DNA of 9,108 nt from Candidatus Thiodiazotropha sp. (ex Gloverina cf. vestifex) (lineage in GTDB: Bacteria; Pseudomonadota; Gammaproteobacteria; Chromatiales; Chromatiaceae). Below the pieces are notes generated by a model, which saw only the letters and a list, made by a program, of their open reading frames with translations, was not told the DNA's origin and ran no database searches. The stretch is from positions 1-9,108 of the forward strand of contig JAHXHT010000075.1 of assembly GCA_025656435.1 (NCBI GenBank), written 5' to 3'. The number at the start of each line of letters is the position of its first letter. Position 1 is the first letter of the stretch. This document shows positions 1 through 5,958 of the stretch, piece after piece. The position numbers and the translations under genes were made by a program.

Positions 1-2
1 AT

Positions 3-344
3 GCACTGTTTTTCTTCGCTCATGGCAGTTTTGAAGCAAGCGAGAGGAAACGTTCGCTGACAAACGATTCGTTCAGAGCTTCCCTAAAGGATATCCTGCT
101 GCTGTTTATCTACCTGGAGTTGGGCGCCATGGTGGGAATCTACTTCAAGGCCCGTCGCCTGCCGGTGCAGTTCCTGATCTATATCGCTATCACCGCTCTG
201 ACCCGCATGCTTACCATCGACACCAAGGCCATGGCGAATGAGACCATTCTGACATTAACGGGTGCCATTCTGATGTTGACGGTGGCGATTCTGGTCCTAC
301 GCTATTCTCGCAGCCGTTTAAAGGTCGAGGGTGAAGAGCTTTAA
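3..344 (+). CDS. psiE: PsiE family phosphate-starvation-inducible membrane protein, 5'-truncated by the window
   Basis: The frame is open from the left edge of the window, and 113 residues up to the TAA are visible. The true start lies outside; the internal TTG and ATG codons near 120-131 fall in the middle of a hydrophobic helix and are not convincing starts. The visible part has three hydrophobic segments: ILLLFIYLELGAMVGIYF, VQFLIYIAITALTRMLTI, and one beginning ILTLTGAILML. The motif of an acidic/hydrophobic helix followed by GIYFKARRLPVQFLIYIAITALTR is characteristic of PsiE, a small inner-membrane protein of about 136 residues in E. coli. E. coli psiE is induced by phosphate starvation, but its biochemical role is not known. 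The gene converges on nusB with only 16 bp between the stop codons, and I see no terminator hairpin there. Family assignment is firm; function is inferred from the family. Confidence 0.85.
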   Translation, partial: ALFFFAHGSFEASERKRSLTNDSFRASLKDILLLFIYLELGAMVGIYFKARRLPVQFLIYIAITALTRMLTIDTKAMANETILTLTGAILMLTVAILVLRYSRSRLKVEGEEL

Positions 345-360
345 CTGACCCTAGAATTAT

Positions 361-801
361 TCAACCCTTTTGCTTTTGCTTGGCCTTGATCTCCACGGCA
401 CGCACCTGCTTTGCGACCTGGTCCAGCACACCATTGACGTATTTGTGTCCCTGTTCGGCACCGAAAACTTTGGCTAATTCGACAGCCTCGTTGATAACCA
501 CCCGGTAGGGAACCTCTGTTTTATAGCAAAGCTCATAGGAGCCGAGTCTTAATATCGCTCGCTCAACCGGGTCAACACTCTCGATTGCCCGATCCAATGC
601 TGGCTTGAGGAACTCATCCAGATCACCAAGGTGTTTGGCAACTCCCTGCAAAAGGTCCTGGAAGTAGGTGACCTCGAAACCGTCGAGATCCTGCTCCTCG
701 AGAAATTGATTGGTGATCTCCCCCACATCATGACCGACCATCTGCCACTGGTAGATGGCCTGTACCGCATGACGGCGAGCCTGGCTGCGTTTTTTACTCA
801 T
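361..801 (-). CDS. nusB: Transcription antitermination factor NusB
   Basis: The 146-residue product is slightly longer than the usual ~139. It starts with the typical basic segment SKKRSQARRHAVQAIYQWQM, continues with the helical LLQGV region near residue 50, and carries the conserved VDPVERAILRLGSYEL block (about 76-91) followed by VPYRVVINEAVELAKVFG and the HKYVNGVLDQVA block near 119-130. NusB binds the boxA RNA of rRNA leaders together with NusE (ribosomal protein S10) and supports processive antitermination by RNA polymerase. The C-terminal tail is Lys/Gln-rich. The ATG overlaps the ribH stop codon by one base (TAATG), which implies translational coupling; no good Shine-Dalgarno is visible otherwise. 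ribH-nusB is a standard pairing in Gammaproteobacteria. nusB is the last minus-strand gene before the convergent psiE. Confidence 0.97.
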   Translation of the reverse strand: MSKKRSQARRHAVQAIYQWQMVGHDVGEITNQFLEEQDLDGFEVTYFQDLLQGVAKHLGDLDEFLKPALDRAIESVDPVERAILRLGSYELCYKTEVPYRVVINEAVELAKVFGAEQGHKYVNGVLDQVAKQVRAVEIKAKQKQKG

Positions 802-1271
802 TAACCGATCTGGCGCAGGAGGTTGACCATCTCAATGGCGGAAAGGGTAGCCTCTGCCCCTTTATTGCCGGCCTTGGTGCCTGCTCGCTCGATGGCCTGC
901 TCAATGGTATCCACTGTTAGCACGCCGAAAGCAATCGGGACGCCGTGCTTGAGGCTGATCTGGGACATACCCTTGACACACTCACCCGCCACATAGTCGA
1001 AATGCGGTGTGCCACCGCGTATCACCGCGCCCAGGGCGATGATGGCATCGAACTCCCCTTTAGCCGCGATCTTCTCCAACGCCACAGGCATCTCAAATGC
1101 ACCGGGGACTCTCACCAGTGTGATGTCTTTCTCACTGGCGCCGTGTCGTTTCAGGGTATCAATGGCCCCATCAACCAGGTTCTCTACGATAAAACTGTTG
1201 AAACGCGCAGAGACCAGACAGAAACGTGCCTTCTCAACAGTCATCGCCCCTTCAATCGTCTTAATACTCAT
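801..1271 (-). CDS. ribH: 6,7-dimethyl-8-ribityllumazine synthase (riboflavin synthase beta chain)
   Basis: RibH condenses 5-amino-6-ribitylaminouracil with 3,4-dihydroxy-2-butanone 4-phosphate to give lumazine, the penultimate riboflavin step; family members assemble as pentamers or 60-mer shells in the cytoplasm. Visible motifs, numbered from MSIKTIEG: SARFNSFI (21-28), VPGAFEMP (55-62), GAVIRGGTPHFDYV (81-94) with the catalytic His near 90, FGVLTVDT (115-122), and the phosphate-binding RAGTKAGNKGAE (129-140). I chose the ATG at 1271, which gives 156 residues, the same as E. coli, and sits behind an AGGGTGA Shine-Dalgarno. The ATG directly before it (1274) is an equally possible start. An in-frame TTG at 1295 gives 164 residues but lacks homology support. 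About 90 nt separate it from ribBX, and it overlaps nusB by one base. Confidence 0.97.
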   Translation of the reverse strand: MSIKTIEGAMTVEKARFCLVSARFNSFIVENLVDGAIDTLKRHGASEKDITLVRVPGAFEMPVALEKIAAKGEFDAIIALGAVIRGGTPHFDYVAGECVKGMSQISLKHGVPIAFGVLTVDTIEQAIERAGTKAGNKGAEATLSAIEMVNLLRQIG

Positions 1272-1276
1272 CATGC

Positions 1277-1283
1277 TCACCCT
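1277..1283 (-). promoter_or_regulatory. Ribosome binding site that fixes the ribH start
   Basis: The minus strand reads AGGGTGAGC followed by two consecutive ATG codons (1274 and 1271). The AGGG core ends 5 nt before the first ATG and 8 nt before the second, both good spacings. This favours one of the paired ATGs over the upstream in-frame TTG at 1295, which lies before the Shine-Dalgarno. Confidence 0.65.
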
Positions 1284-1364
1284 GGAACTAATCAATAAAT
1301 TTTAAGGATAGTGTCTAAACAACATACTTATGAAAACTGGGATACGGTTTTGTGTTGCCTGTCT

Positions 1365-2480
1365 TCAGGTCCCCGCCACGTATTCCGTGACTTCCATATC
1401 GAAGCCCGAGAGTCCGTGAATACTCTTCGGCGCGCTCAGTACCCGCATCTTGCGTACACCAAGGTCGGAGAGTATCTGTGCACCCACGCCGTAGGTTCTC
1501 AGCTCCTTGCTGTTATCTTTCTTGATGAATTTCTTATTTGCTGTATCCACGGTCTGCATATCCATCATCCGCTGAACGATCTCACGAGGTGAGTCGTGAT
1601 TGCGCAGTATCACGATAACGCCCTCACCTGCCTCTTCAATCATCTTCATGGCATTTCTCAAAGGCCAGCCACACTCCTGGCCGTTCGCCTCGAAGAGATC
1701 ACATAAGCTGTTCTGCATATGCACACGCACCAGTGTCGGCCTGTCAGGTGAGGGGTGACCCTTTACCAAAGCCAGGTGCAGCTCGTTGTCTACCACATTC
1801 TGGTAGGCGGCGAGGCGAAAATCTCCGTAGTTGGTGGGGAAATGGCACTCGCTGACCCGCTCAACAGTCTTCTCATTGCTGACTCGATATTGGATCAGAT
1901 CCGCAATGGTTCCTATCTTGAGATTGTGCTCGGCGGCAAATTTCTCTAGATCCGCCCGTCTGGCCATGGTGCCGTCCTCATTCAGGATCTCCACGATGAC
2001 TGAGGTGGGAGAAAGACCGGCCAGTCGAGCCAGATCACAACCGGCCTCGGTATGACCGGCACGTACAAGCACACCACCCGGTTGTGCCATGAGGGGAAAG
2101 ATATGCCCTGGCTGCACCAGATCCTGAGGTTGTGCATCCGCAGCCACCGCTGCCAAGACGGTCGTGGCGCGATCCGAGGCGGAGATACCGGTTGTCACCC
2201 CTTCAGCCGCCTCGATAGAGACTGTAAAATTGGTCGCGGAAAGCTCGTCGTCCGTCGTTACCATCAAAGGCAGGCGTAACTGAGTGCAGTGTTCTCTGGT
2301 CAGGGTCAGGCAAATAAGGCCACGGCCGTAGCGCGCCATGAAGTTAATTGCTTCAGGTGTCACACTCTCGGCGGCCATAATCAGGTCACCTTCATTCTCC
2401 CGGTCTTCGTCATCCATGATGATGACCATCTTTCCCTGTTTCAGGTCTTCGAGAATCTCTTCAGTCGTATTCAGCGCCAT
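1365..2480 (-). CDS. ribBA/ribBX: 3,4-dihydroxy-2-butanone-4-phosphate synthase with degenerate GTP cyclohydrolase II-like domain (RibBX type)
   Basis: The 371-residue two-domain protein has an intact RibB half (about 1-200), which converts ribulose 5-phosphate to DHBP and formate for RibH. It carries DDEDRENEGDL (23-33), GVTTGISASDRATT (94-107), PGHIFPL (124-130) and AGHTEAGCDLARLAG (141-155). The C-terminal half (about 200-371) has RibA architecture, with VRVH and TYGVGAQILSDLGV retained. In an ungapped alignment the three RibA zinc cysteines (E. coli C54, C65, C67) correspond to N257, Q268 and C270, and the EGRGIGL nucleotide motif is replaced by DSPREIV. It therefore probably lacks GTP cyclohydrolase II activity. 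This is the RibBX variant known in Shewanella and other Proteobacteria, found between ribE and ribH as here; automated pipelines often call it bifunctional RibBA. The start has only a weak GAAGAAG Shine-Dalgarno. Confidence 0.93.
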   Translation of the reverse strand: MALNTTEEILEDLKQGKMVIIMDDEDRENEGDLIMAAESVTPEAINFMARYGRGLICLTLTREHCTQLRLPLMVTTDDELSATNFTVSIEAAEGVTTGISASDRATTVLAAVAADAQPQDLVQPGHIFPLMAQPGGVLVRAGHTEAGCDLARLAGLSPTSVIVEILNEDGTMARRADLEKFAAEHNLKIGTIADLIQYRVSNEKTVERVSECHFPTNYGDFRLAAYQNVVDNELHLALVKGHPSPDRPTLVRVHMQNSLCDLFEANGQECGWPLRNAMKMIEEAGEGVIVILRNHDSPREIVQRMMDMQTVDTANKKFIKKDNSKELRTYGVGAQILSDLGVRKMRVLSAPKSIHGLSGFDMEVTEYVAGT

Positions 2481-2514
2481 AAACTTCTTCGGTTTTGTTC
2501 AGAGTTAACGCGCT

Positions 2515-2523
2515 ATTCTATCA
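2515..2523 (-). promoter_or_regulatory. Candidate extended -10 promoter for ribBX-ribH-nusB
   Basis: The minus strand reads TGATAGAAT, a TGn extension followed by TAGAAT, a 5/6 match to the sigma-70 -10 element. It lies 34 nt before the ribBX ATG, which would give a leader of about 28 nt. No convincing -35 hexamer is visible at 16-18 bp. A promoter is expected here because the opposite-strand spondin gene separates ribBX from ribE. Confidence 0.35.
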
Positions 2524-2697
2524 GAGCCCGCATGGGAGGGCATCCGATTATCATCTGTCGAATCCCCCCAAATGACTCCACCTTTCCCCGCCCTGTGTGA
2601 TGGAATCGTGATCATTTCGTGACCTGGCCTGGAAACGAAAAGACCAGACTCTTTCCTACAGCCTGTCACGTATAGGCTTATCACTGAGGAGATCACG

Positions 2698-3429
2698 ATG
2701 AAAAAAACTTTATTAGCCCTTGTTTTGTCAGGTGGGCTGCTCGCCAGCAGCAGTCTGCTTGCCCAGGAAGTGAGTATCAAAATTACCAACCTGACCAATG
2801 CCACCTATTTCACACCACTGTTGATCGCAGCACACAATAAGCGTACCCACCTGTTCCAGCTCGGTACTGAGGCTTCCGCACATTTGCAAGCGATGGCCGA
2901 AGGTGGCGACACCTCCGGCCTCATCTCTGATGTGGAAGCGGCTGGCGGTCAGTATGTCGATAACCCGGCAGGTGGTCTATTGCCTCCCAGCGGTGTGGCT
3001 GAGGCTGTGATCGATGTACACGGGAGACACTCTCGCTTCCTCTCAGTAGCAGCCATGTTATTGCCTACTAATGACGGACTTGTCGGCCTGGACGGACTCA
3101 GAATACCGAAAAAGCGCGGTACCTATACCTACTATCTGCGTGGCTATGATGCCGGTACCGAGGCCAATGATGAGATCATTACCGGTGGAGGAATGCCCAA
3201 CACACCAGGCATACCGGCAGGTCCGGGTGGCAATGCCGGTGTCGGCGGAGTATCAACAGTGGGTCCAGATCATAATCCCACTGTGCATATCCACCGTGGT
3301 GTGATCGGCGACGATGATCCAGCCGGCGGTCCCAGTGACCTCGATGCCCGAGTCCATACATGGCAGGGACCGGTGGCAAAACTGGTTATCCGGATCACAG
3401 AACGGGACGATGACGACTACGACGATTGA
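2698..3429 (+). CDS. Secreted spondin domain-containing protein (Spond_N family)
   Basis: The 243-residue product begins with a Sec signal peptide (MKKTLLALVLSGGLLASSSL, likely cleaved after LLA at residue 22), so it should be periplasmic, surface-attached or secreted. The mature part matches the bacterial spondin N-domain pattern: ITNLTNATYFTPLLIAAHN (29-47), HLFQLG and LQAMAEGGD (51-71), NPAGGLLPP (89-97), AMLLPTNDGLVGLDG (119-133), YDAGTEANDE (150-159), a Gly/Pro-rich loop (163-189), HIHRGVIGDDD (197-207), HTWQGPVAKLVIRIT (220-234). It ends in an acidic DDDDYDD tail, possibly cation-binding. Eukaryotic spondin/reelin-type domains act in extracellular matrix adhesion; the bacterial role is unknown. 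There is no LPXTG or PEP-CTERM sorting signal. A strong GAGGAG Shine-Dalgarno lies at 2686-2691. The gene is monocistronic and runs against the rib genes on both sides, so it looks like an insertion into the riboflavin operon. Confidence 0.85.
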   Translation: MKKTLLALVLSGGLLASSSLLAQEVSIKITNLTNATYFTPLLIAAHNKRTHLFQLGTEASAHLQAMAEGGDTSGLISDVEAAGGQYVDNPAGGLLPPSGVAEAVIDVHGRHSRFLSVAAMLLPTNDGLVGLDGLRIPKKRGTYTYYLRGYDAGTEANDEIITGGGMPNTPGIPAGPGGNAGVGGVSTVGPDHNPTVHIHRGVIGDDDPAGGPSDLDARVHTWQGPVAKLVIRITERDDDDYDD

Positions 3430-3460
3430 AACTGAGTAAACAGTAAGATTCGGTACGGAC

Positions 3461-3484
3461 ATCGGAGTTGGTTCGAACTCCGAT
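3461..3484. terminator. Perfect 9-bp hairpin between convergent spondin gene and ribE
   Basis: ATCGGAGTT and AACTCCGAT form a perfect 9-bp stem around a 6-nt GGTTCG loop. It lies 32 bp after the spondin-gene stop and about 65 bp beyond the ribE stop on the other strand. Neither strand has a clear U-tract after the stem, so termination, mRNA 3'-end protection, or a Rho-assisted stop are all possible. Confidence 0.5.
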
Positions 3485-3494
3485 ATCTGATCGA

Positions 3495-3507
3495 AACCCT
3501 TCGGGTT
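3495..3507. terminator. Short GC-rich hairpin AACCC-TTC-GGGTT
   Basis: A 5-bp stem with a 3-nt loop follows the 9-bp hairpin in the same convergent spacer. It has no U-tract on either strand. Together with its neighbours it probably marks the 3' ends of the two converging transcripts, but on its own it is weak. Confidence 0.3.
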
Positions 3508-3530
3508 CATGAAGATGATAGGAGCGTTCT

Positions 3531-3543
3531 GTTGACGATCAAC
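3531..3543. repeat. Small palindrome GTTGA-CGA-TCAAC just after the ribE stop
   Basis: A perfect 5-bp inverted repeat with a 3-nt loop, beginning 7 bp beyond the ribE stop codon on the minus strand. It is the first of three hairpins the ribE transcript would meet. It is AT-rich and too short to be a strong terminator by itself. Confidence 0.3.
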
Positions 3544-3549
3544 TGTCGA

Positions 3550-4209
3550 CTAACGGATGAATCCCTGTGATTTCAGCAACGCTTCAGTCACCCCGCTTTT
3601 ATCAGGATTTGCTGCCTCTTCGCCAAGCATCAGCCGCTCTAAATATCTGGCAATCAGATCGACCTCCAGATTGACTTCAGATCCCGGCCGATAGCTATCT
3701 ATAATGGTCTCCTGCAGAGTATGGGGCACGATGTTCAGTACAAAATTCGCACCCTGTACACTGTTGACCGTCAGACTGACACCATCGACGCAGATGGAAC
3801 CTTTGTGAACGATATATTTCGCCAGTGTATTAGGCGCCTTGATGACAAAACGGATCGAACGGACATCGTCCTGCCGTTCAAGCACCTGACCAACACCGTC
3901 AACGTGACCGCTCACCAGATGACCGCCAAGCCGGGTATTGAGTGTCAGCGCCTTCTCCAGATTAACCCGACTGCCAGGCTTTAACCGATCGAGCGTGGTA
4001 AGAGAGAGGCTCTCCCTGGACACATCGGCACTGAACCCTTTTTCAGAAAGTGCCACCGCTGTCAGACAGACACCGTTTGTCGCAATACTGTCGCCTAACA
4101 GAACATCAACCAAGTCCAGGCTGCCGGTATCCACAGACAGGCGTACATCCCCGCCCCGCTCAGCGACCCCCTCAATTCTGCCAATAGATTGGATGATACC
4201 CGTGAACAT
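3550..4209 (-). CDS. ribE: Riboflavin synthase (alpha chain)
   Basis: The enzyme dismutates two molecules of 6,7-dimethyl-8-ribityllumazine into riboflavin and 5-amino-6-ribitylaminouracil, the last step of the pathway; family members are cytoplasmic homotrimers. The 219 residues show the two tandem lumazine-binding barrels: MFTGIIQSIG at the start, TNGVCLTAV (44-52) and LNTRLGGHLVSGHVDGVG (90-107) in the first, and SICVDGVSLTVNSV (138-151) and LNIVPHTLQET (158-168) in the second. Length is close to the ~213 of E. coli. The ATG is 2 nt after the ribD stop and follows a strong GAGGGGAG Shine-Dalgarno lying inside the ribD 3' end. Downstream, the usual next gene ribBX is displaced by the opposite-strand spondin gene. 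This gene is called ribC in E. coli and some other annotations. Confidence 0.97.
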   Translation of the reverse strand: MFTGIIQSIGRIEGVAERGGDVRLSVDTGSLDLVDVLLGDSIATNGVCLTAVALSEKGFSADVSRESLSLTTLDRLKPGSRVNLEKALTLNTRLGGHLVSGHVDGVGQVLERQDDVRSIRFVIKAPNTLAKYIVHKGSICVDGVSLTVNSVQGANFVLNIVPHTLQETIIDSYRPGSEVNLEVDLIARYLERLMLGEEAANPDKSGVTEALLKSQGFIR

Positions 4210-4211
4210 AC

Positions 4212-5342
4212 TTACTCCCCTCGCTCGACAGCAGGAACGGCCGTGATGCGCATGTCATCCCCTATCTGACGCAAATCGGTAACCCGCAGAGGAATGCGGT
4301 CGCTCATGTGCAGCAGTTCAGGCAGATGAAACAGTCCCCTGGCGCCACTTCCCATCAGGTGAGGCGCAAGATAAACCAACAATTCGTCGATCAACCCCGC
4401 ATCCAGCATGGCACCTGCTAAAACTGCACCCGACTCCAGCAGTACCTCATTGATCTCCTGCTCAGCTAGTAGACTCATGACTTCGCGAAGATCGAGTAAA
4501 TCGTTATCTAGCGGCAGCGTGACTATCTGTGCTCCTGCAGCCTCCAACGGCGCCGCATTGAGACGGGCATCTTCACCACAAATCAGCAGTACAGGTCCCG
4601 TCTGATTCAGCATATTGGCTGATGGTGAGGTCTGTAATTTGGGATCGAGGACGACTCTGAGTGGCTGGGGAGGCGACAATCCTGCCTCCAACCCCAGCTG
4701 TTTTGCAGTCAGCCGGACATTCATCGACGGATCATCCGCCTGCATGGTGCCAATGCCAGTGAGAATAGCGGCGCTACTCGCTCGAAGTCGATGTACATCC
4801 TCACGAGCGGCCGCTGAGGTGATCCACTGGCTTTCACCACTGGCCATTGCCGTTCTGCCATCCAGACTCATGGCCAGCTTACATCGAACAAACGGCATTC
4901 TCTTACGCATGCGTTTGATAAAACCGGGATTGAGCGCCTCGGCTTGGGCCTGCATCACGCCTTCCACCACCTCGATACCAGCCGCGCTCAACTTAGTAAG
5001 CCCTTGGCCGGCTACCAAGGGATTGGGGTCAAGCATAGCGGCGACAACCCGCTTCACACCTGCCTCAATCAATCCTTCAGTACAGGGTGGGGTGCGACCG
5101 TGATGACAACATGGCTCCAGGGTGACATAAGCTGTAGCGCCTTTTGCCTCAGCACCCGCAGCTGCCAGCGCATTTCGTTCAGCATGAGGCTCACCGGCAC
5201 GCCGATGATATCCCTCATCAATGACCTTGCCCGATTTAACCAGTACACAGCCCACACGCGGATTCGGGTGGGTAGTATAGCGCCCCTTGCGCGCCAACCG
5301 AATAGCACGAGCCATATGGCGATGATCACTGTCGCTGCTCAT
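4212..5342 (-). CDS. ribD: Bifunctional diaminohydroxyphosphoribosylaminopyrimidine deaminase / 5-amino-6-(5-phosphoribosylamino)uracil reductase
   Basis: RibD carries out the second and third steps of riboflavin synthesis: zinc-dependent deamination of the pyrimidine, then NADPH reduction of the ribosyl side chain. The N-terminal deaminase (about 1-145) has THPNPRVGCVLV (24-35), the HAE catalytic motif at 53-55, and PCCHHGRTPPC (77-87); H53, C78 and C87 should bind zinc. The C-terminal reductase (about 148-370) has RCKLAMSLDGRTA (153-165), SQWIT (171-175), TGIGTMQADDPSMNVR (195-210) and LLESGAVLAG (301-310), the last a mild variant of the usual VEGG/EAGP motif. At 376 residues it is of normal length. 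The ATG overlaps the nrdR stop by 4 bases (ATGA) and has an AAGGA Shine-Dalgarno, so it is probably coupled to nrdR translation. Confidence 0.97.
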   Translation of the reverse strand: MSSDSDHRHMARAIRLARKGRYTTHPNPRVGCVLVKSGKVIDEGYHRRAGEPHAERNALAAAGAEAKGATAYVTLEPCCHHGRTPPCTEGLIEAGVKRVVAAMLDPNPLVAGQGLTKLSAAGIEVVEGVMQAQAEALNPGFIKRMRKRMPFVRCKLAMSLDGRTAMASGESQWITSAAAREDVHRLRASSAAILTGIGTMQADDPSMNVRLTAKQLGLEAGLSPPQPLRVVLDPKLQTSPSANMLNQTGPVLLICGEDARLNAAPLEAAGAQIVTLPLDNDLLDLREVMSLLAEQEINEVLLESGAVLAGAMLDAGLIDELLVYLAPHLMGSGARGLFHLPELLHMSDRIPLRVTDLRQIGDDMRITAVPAVERGE

Positions 5343-5851
5343 TTATCCTTGTCCGGCTCGTTGAGCAGATCCAACTGATGACGACGAGCTTCAGGACCAG
5401 GCTGCTGCTCAAGGCGTTCGATCTCTTCACGGAAGGCGTTGACATCCTCGAATTTTCGGTAGACTGAAGCAAAACGTACATAAGCCACCTGATCGAGTTG
5501 CTTCAACTCATCCATTACCATCTCGCCAATCGCAAGAGAGGGGATTTCGCGCTCTCCACCGGCCATCAGTTTTCGGGTGATGTGATTGATCGCCGTATCC
5601 ACAAGATCTGCACTGACCGGCCGCTTCTCCAGTGCCCGAGTCATCCCCGCCCGCAACTTCCTGCCATCGAAGTGGACCCGGCTACCATCCTGTTTCACTA
5701 CCCAGGGCAGGTTGAGTTCCGCCGTTTCATAGGTGGTAAAACGCTCTTTGCAGACAGTGCACTCGCGACGTCGGCGAATCTGGTCACTCTCTCCCGCCAG
5801 GCGAGAGTCGATAACCTTGGTGTCTTGGGCTCCGCAGAAGGGACAGCGCAT
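5339..5851 (-). CDS. nrdR: Transcriptional repressor NrdR of ribonucleotide reductase genes
   Basis: NrdR senses ATP/dATP with an ATP-cone and represses ribonucleotide reductase operons by binding NrdR boxes. The zinc ribbon is intact: C3, C6, C31 and C34 in MRCPFCG and ECTVCKERFTTYE, with the basic QIRRRREC strand between. The ATP-cone (about 49-139) includes WVVKQDGSRVHFDGRKL, the MTRALEKRPVS region and VAYVRFASVYRKFEDV. A polar tail (147-170) extends past the cone, giving 170 residues against about 150 in E. coli. The start is certain because MRCPFCG is the family N-terminus, yet no Shine-Dalgarno precedes the ATG: the sequence is AATTCCTAATC, formed by an AT-rich repeat ending 6 bp upstream. 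nrdR-ribD linkage is the standard gammaproteobacterial arrangement. I saw no NrdR box in the window. Confidence 0.97.
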   Translation of the reverse strand: MRCPFCGAQDTKVIDSRLAGESDQIRRRRECTVCKERFTTYETAELNLPWVVKQDGSRVHFDGRKLRAGMTRALEKRPVSADLVDTAINHITRKLMAGGEREIPSLAIGEMVMDELKQLDQVAYVRFASVYRKFEDVNAFREEIERLEQQPGPEARRHQLDLLNEPDKDK

Positions 5852-5857
5852 GATTAG

Positions 5858-5958
5858 GAATTATAAATTATGAATTTTGAGTTTTGAATTCTCAGTGCAC
5901 ACCACACGCAGTCATGGCTTCCATTTGGCAAACGGTACAATTCAAAATTCATAATTAT
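5858..5958. repeat. Inverted pair of AT-rich 7-bp repeat arrays between nrdR and glyA
   Basis: The left array (5858-5892) is five tandem heptamers: GAATTAT, AAATTAT, GAATTTT, GAGTTTT, GAATTCT. The right array (about 5938-5958) has three units of the same heptamer in opposite orientation, with AATTC/AATTA cores at 5939, 5946 and 5953, spaced exactly 7 bp apart. The arrays share a perfect 15-bp inverted repeat (5866-5880 with 5942-5956) around a 61-bp interval that contains GTGCAC and a small ATGG-CTT-CCAT hairpin. The right arm includes the glyA stop codon (5955-5957), and the left arm ends 6 bp before the nrdR ATG. It could be a short miniature mobile element or a structural intergenic repeat; no transposase is present. 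Confidence 0.7.
5860..5888 (-). promoter_or_regulatory. Candidate sigma-70 promoter for nrdR-ribD-ribE inside the heptamer repeat
   Basis: On the minus strand TTCAAA (5883-5888, 4/6 match to TTGACA) is separated by exactly 17 bp from a perfect TATAAT (5860-5865). Transcription would start near 5853, only about 2 nt before the nrdR ATG, giving an almost leaderless mRNA, which fits the missing Shine-Dalgarno. The match could be fortuitous because the repeat is AT-rich. Confidence 0.4.

Noticed and set aside
120..344. A complete 74-residue gene starting at the TTG at 120
   Set aside because: The same frame is open upstream to the window edge and the upstream residues continue the PsiE pattern, so this is an internal codon of a truncated gene.
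1311..1592. 93-codon plus-strand frame across the ribBX-ribH spacer
   Set aside because: Most of it is antisense to the ribBX 3' end and it shows no recognisable motif.
2481..2697. FMN riboswitch (RFN element) before ribBX
   Set aside because: The conserved GGGGTGAAATTCCC-like and CCGACGGT-like blocks are not seen on the minus strand.
2505..2804. 99-codon minus-strand frame overlapping the spondin start and the ribBX promoter region
   Set aside because: It lies antisense to the spondin signal peptide, has no family-like motifs or Shine-Dalgarno, and its composition is low-quality (Ser/Arg-rich).
4615..5103. 162-codon plus-strand frame antisense to ribD
   Set aside because: Ser/Ala/Pro-rich shadow of the well-supported ribD coding strand.
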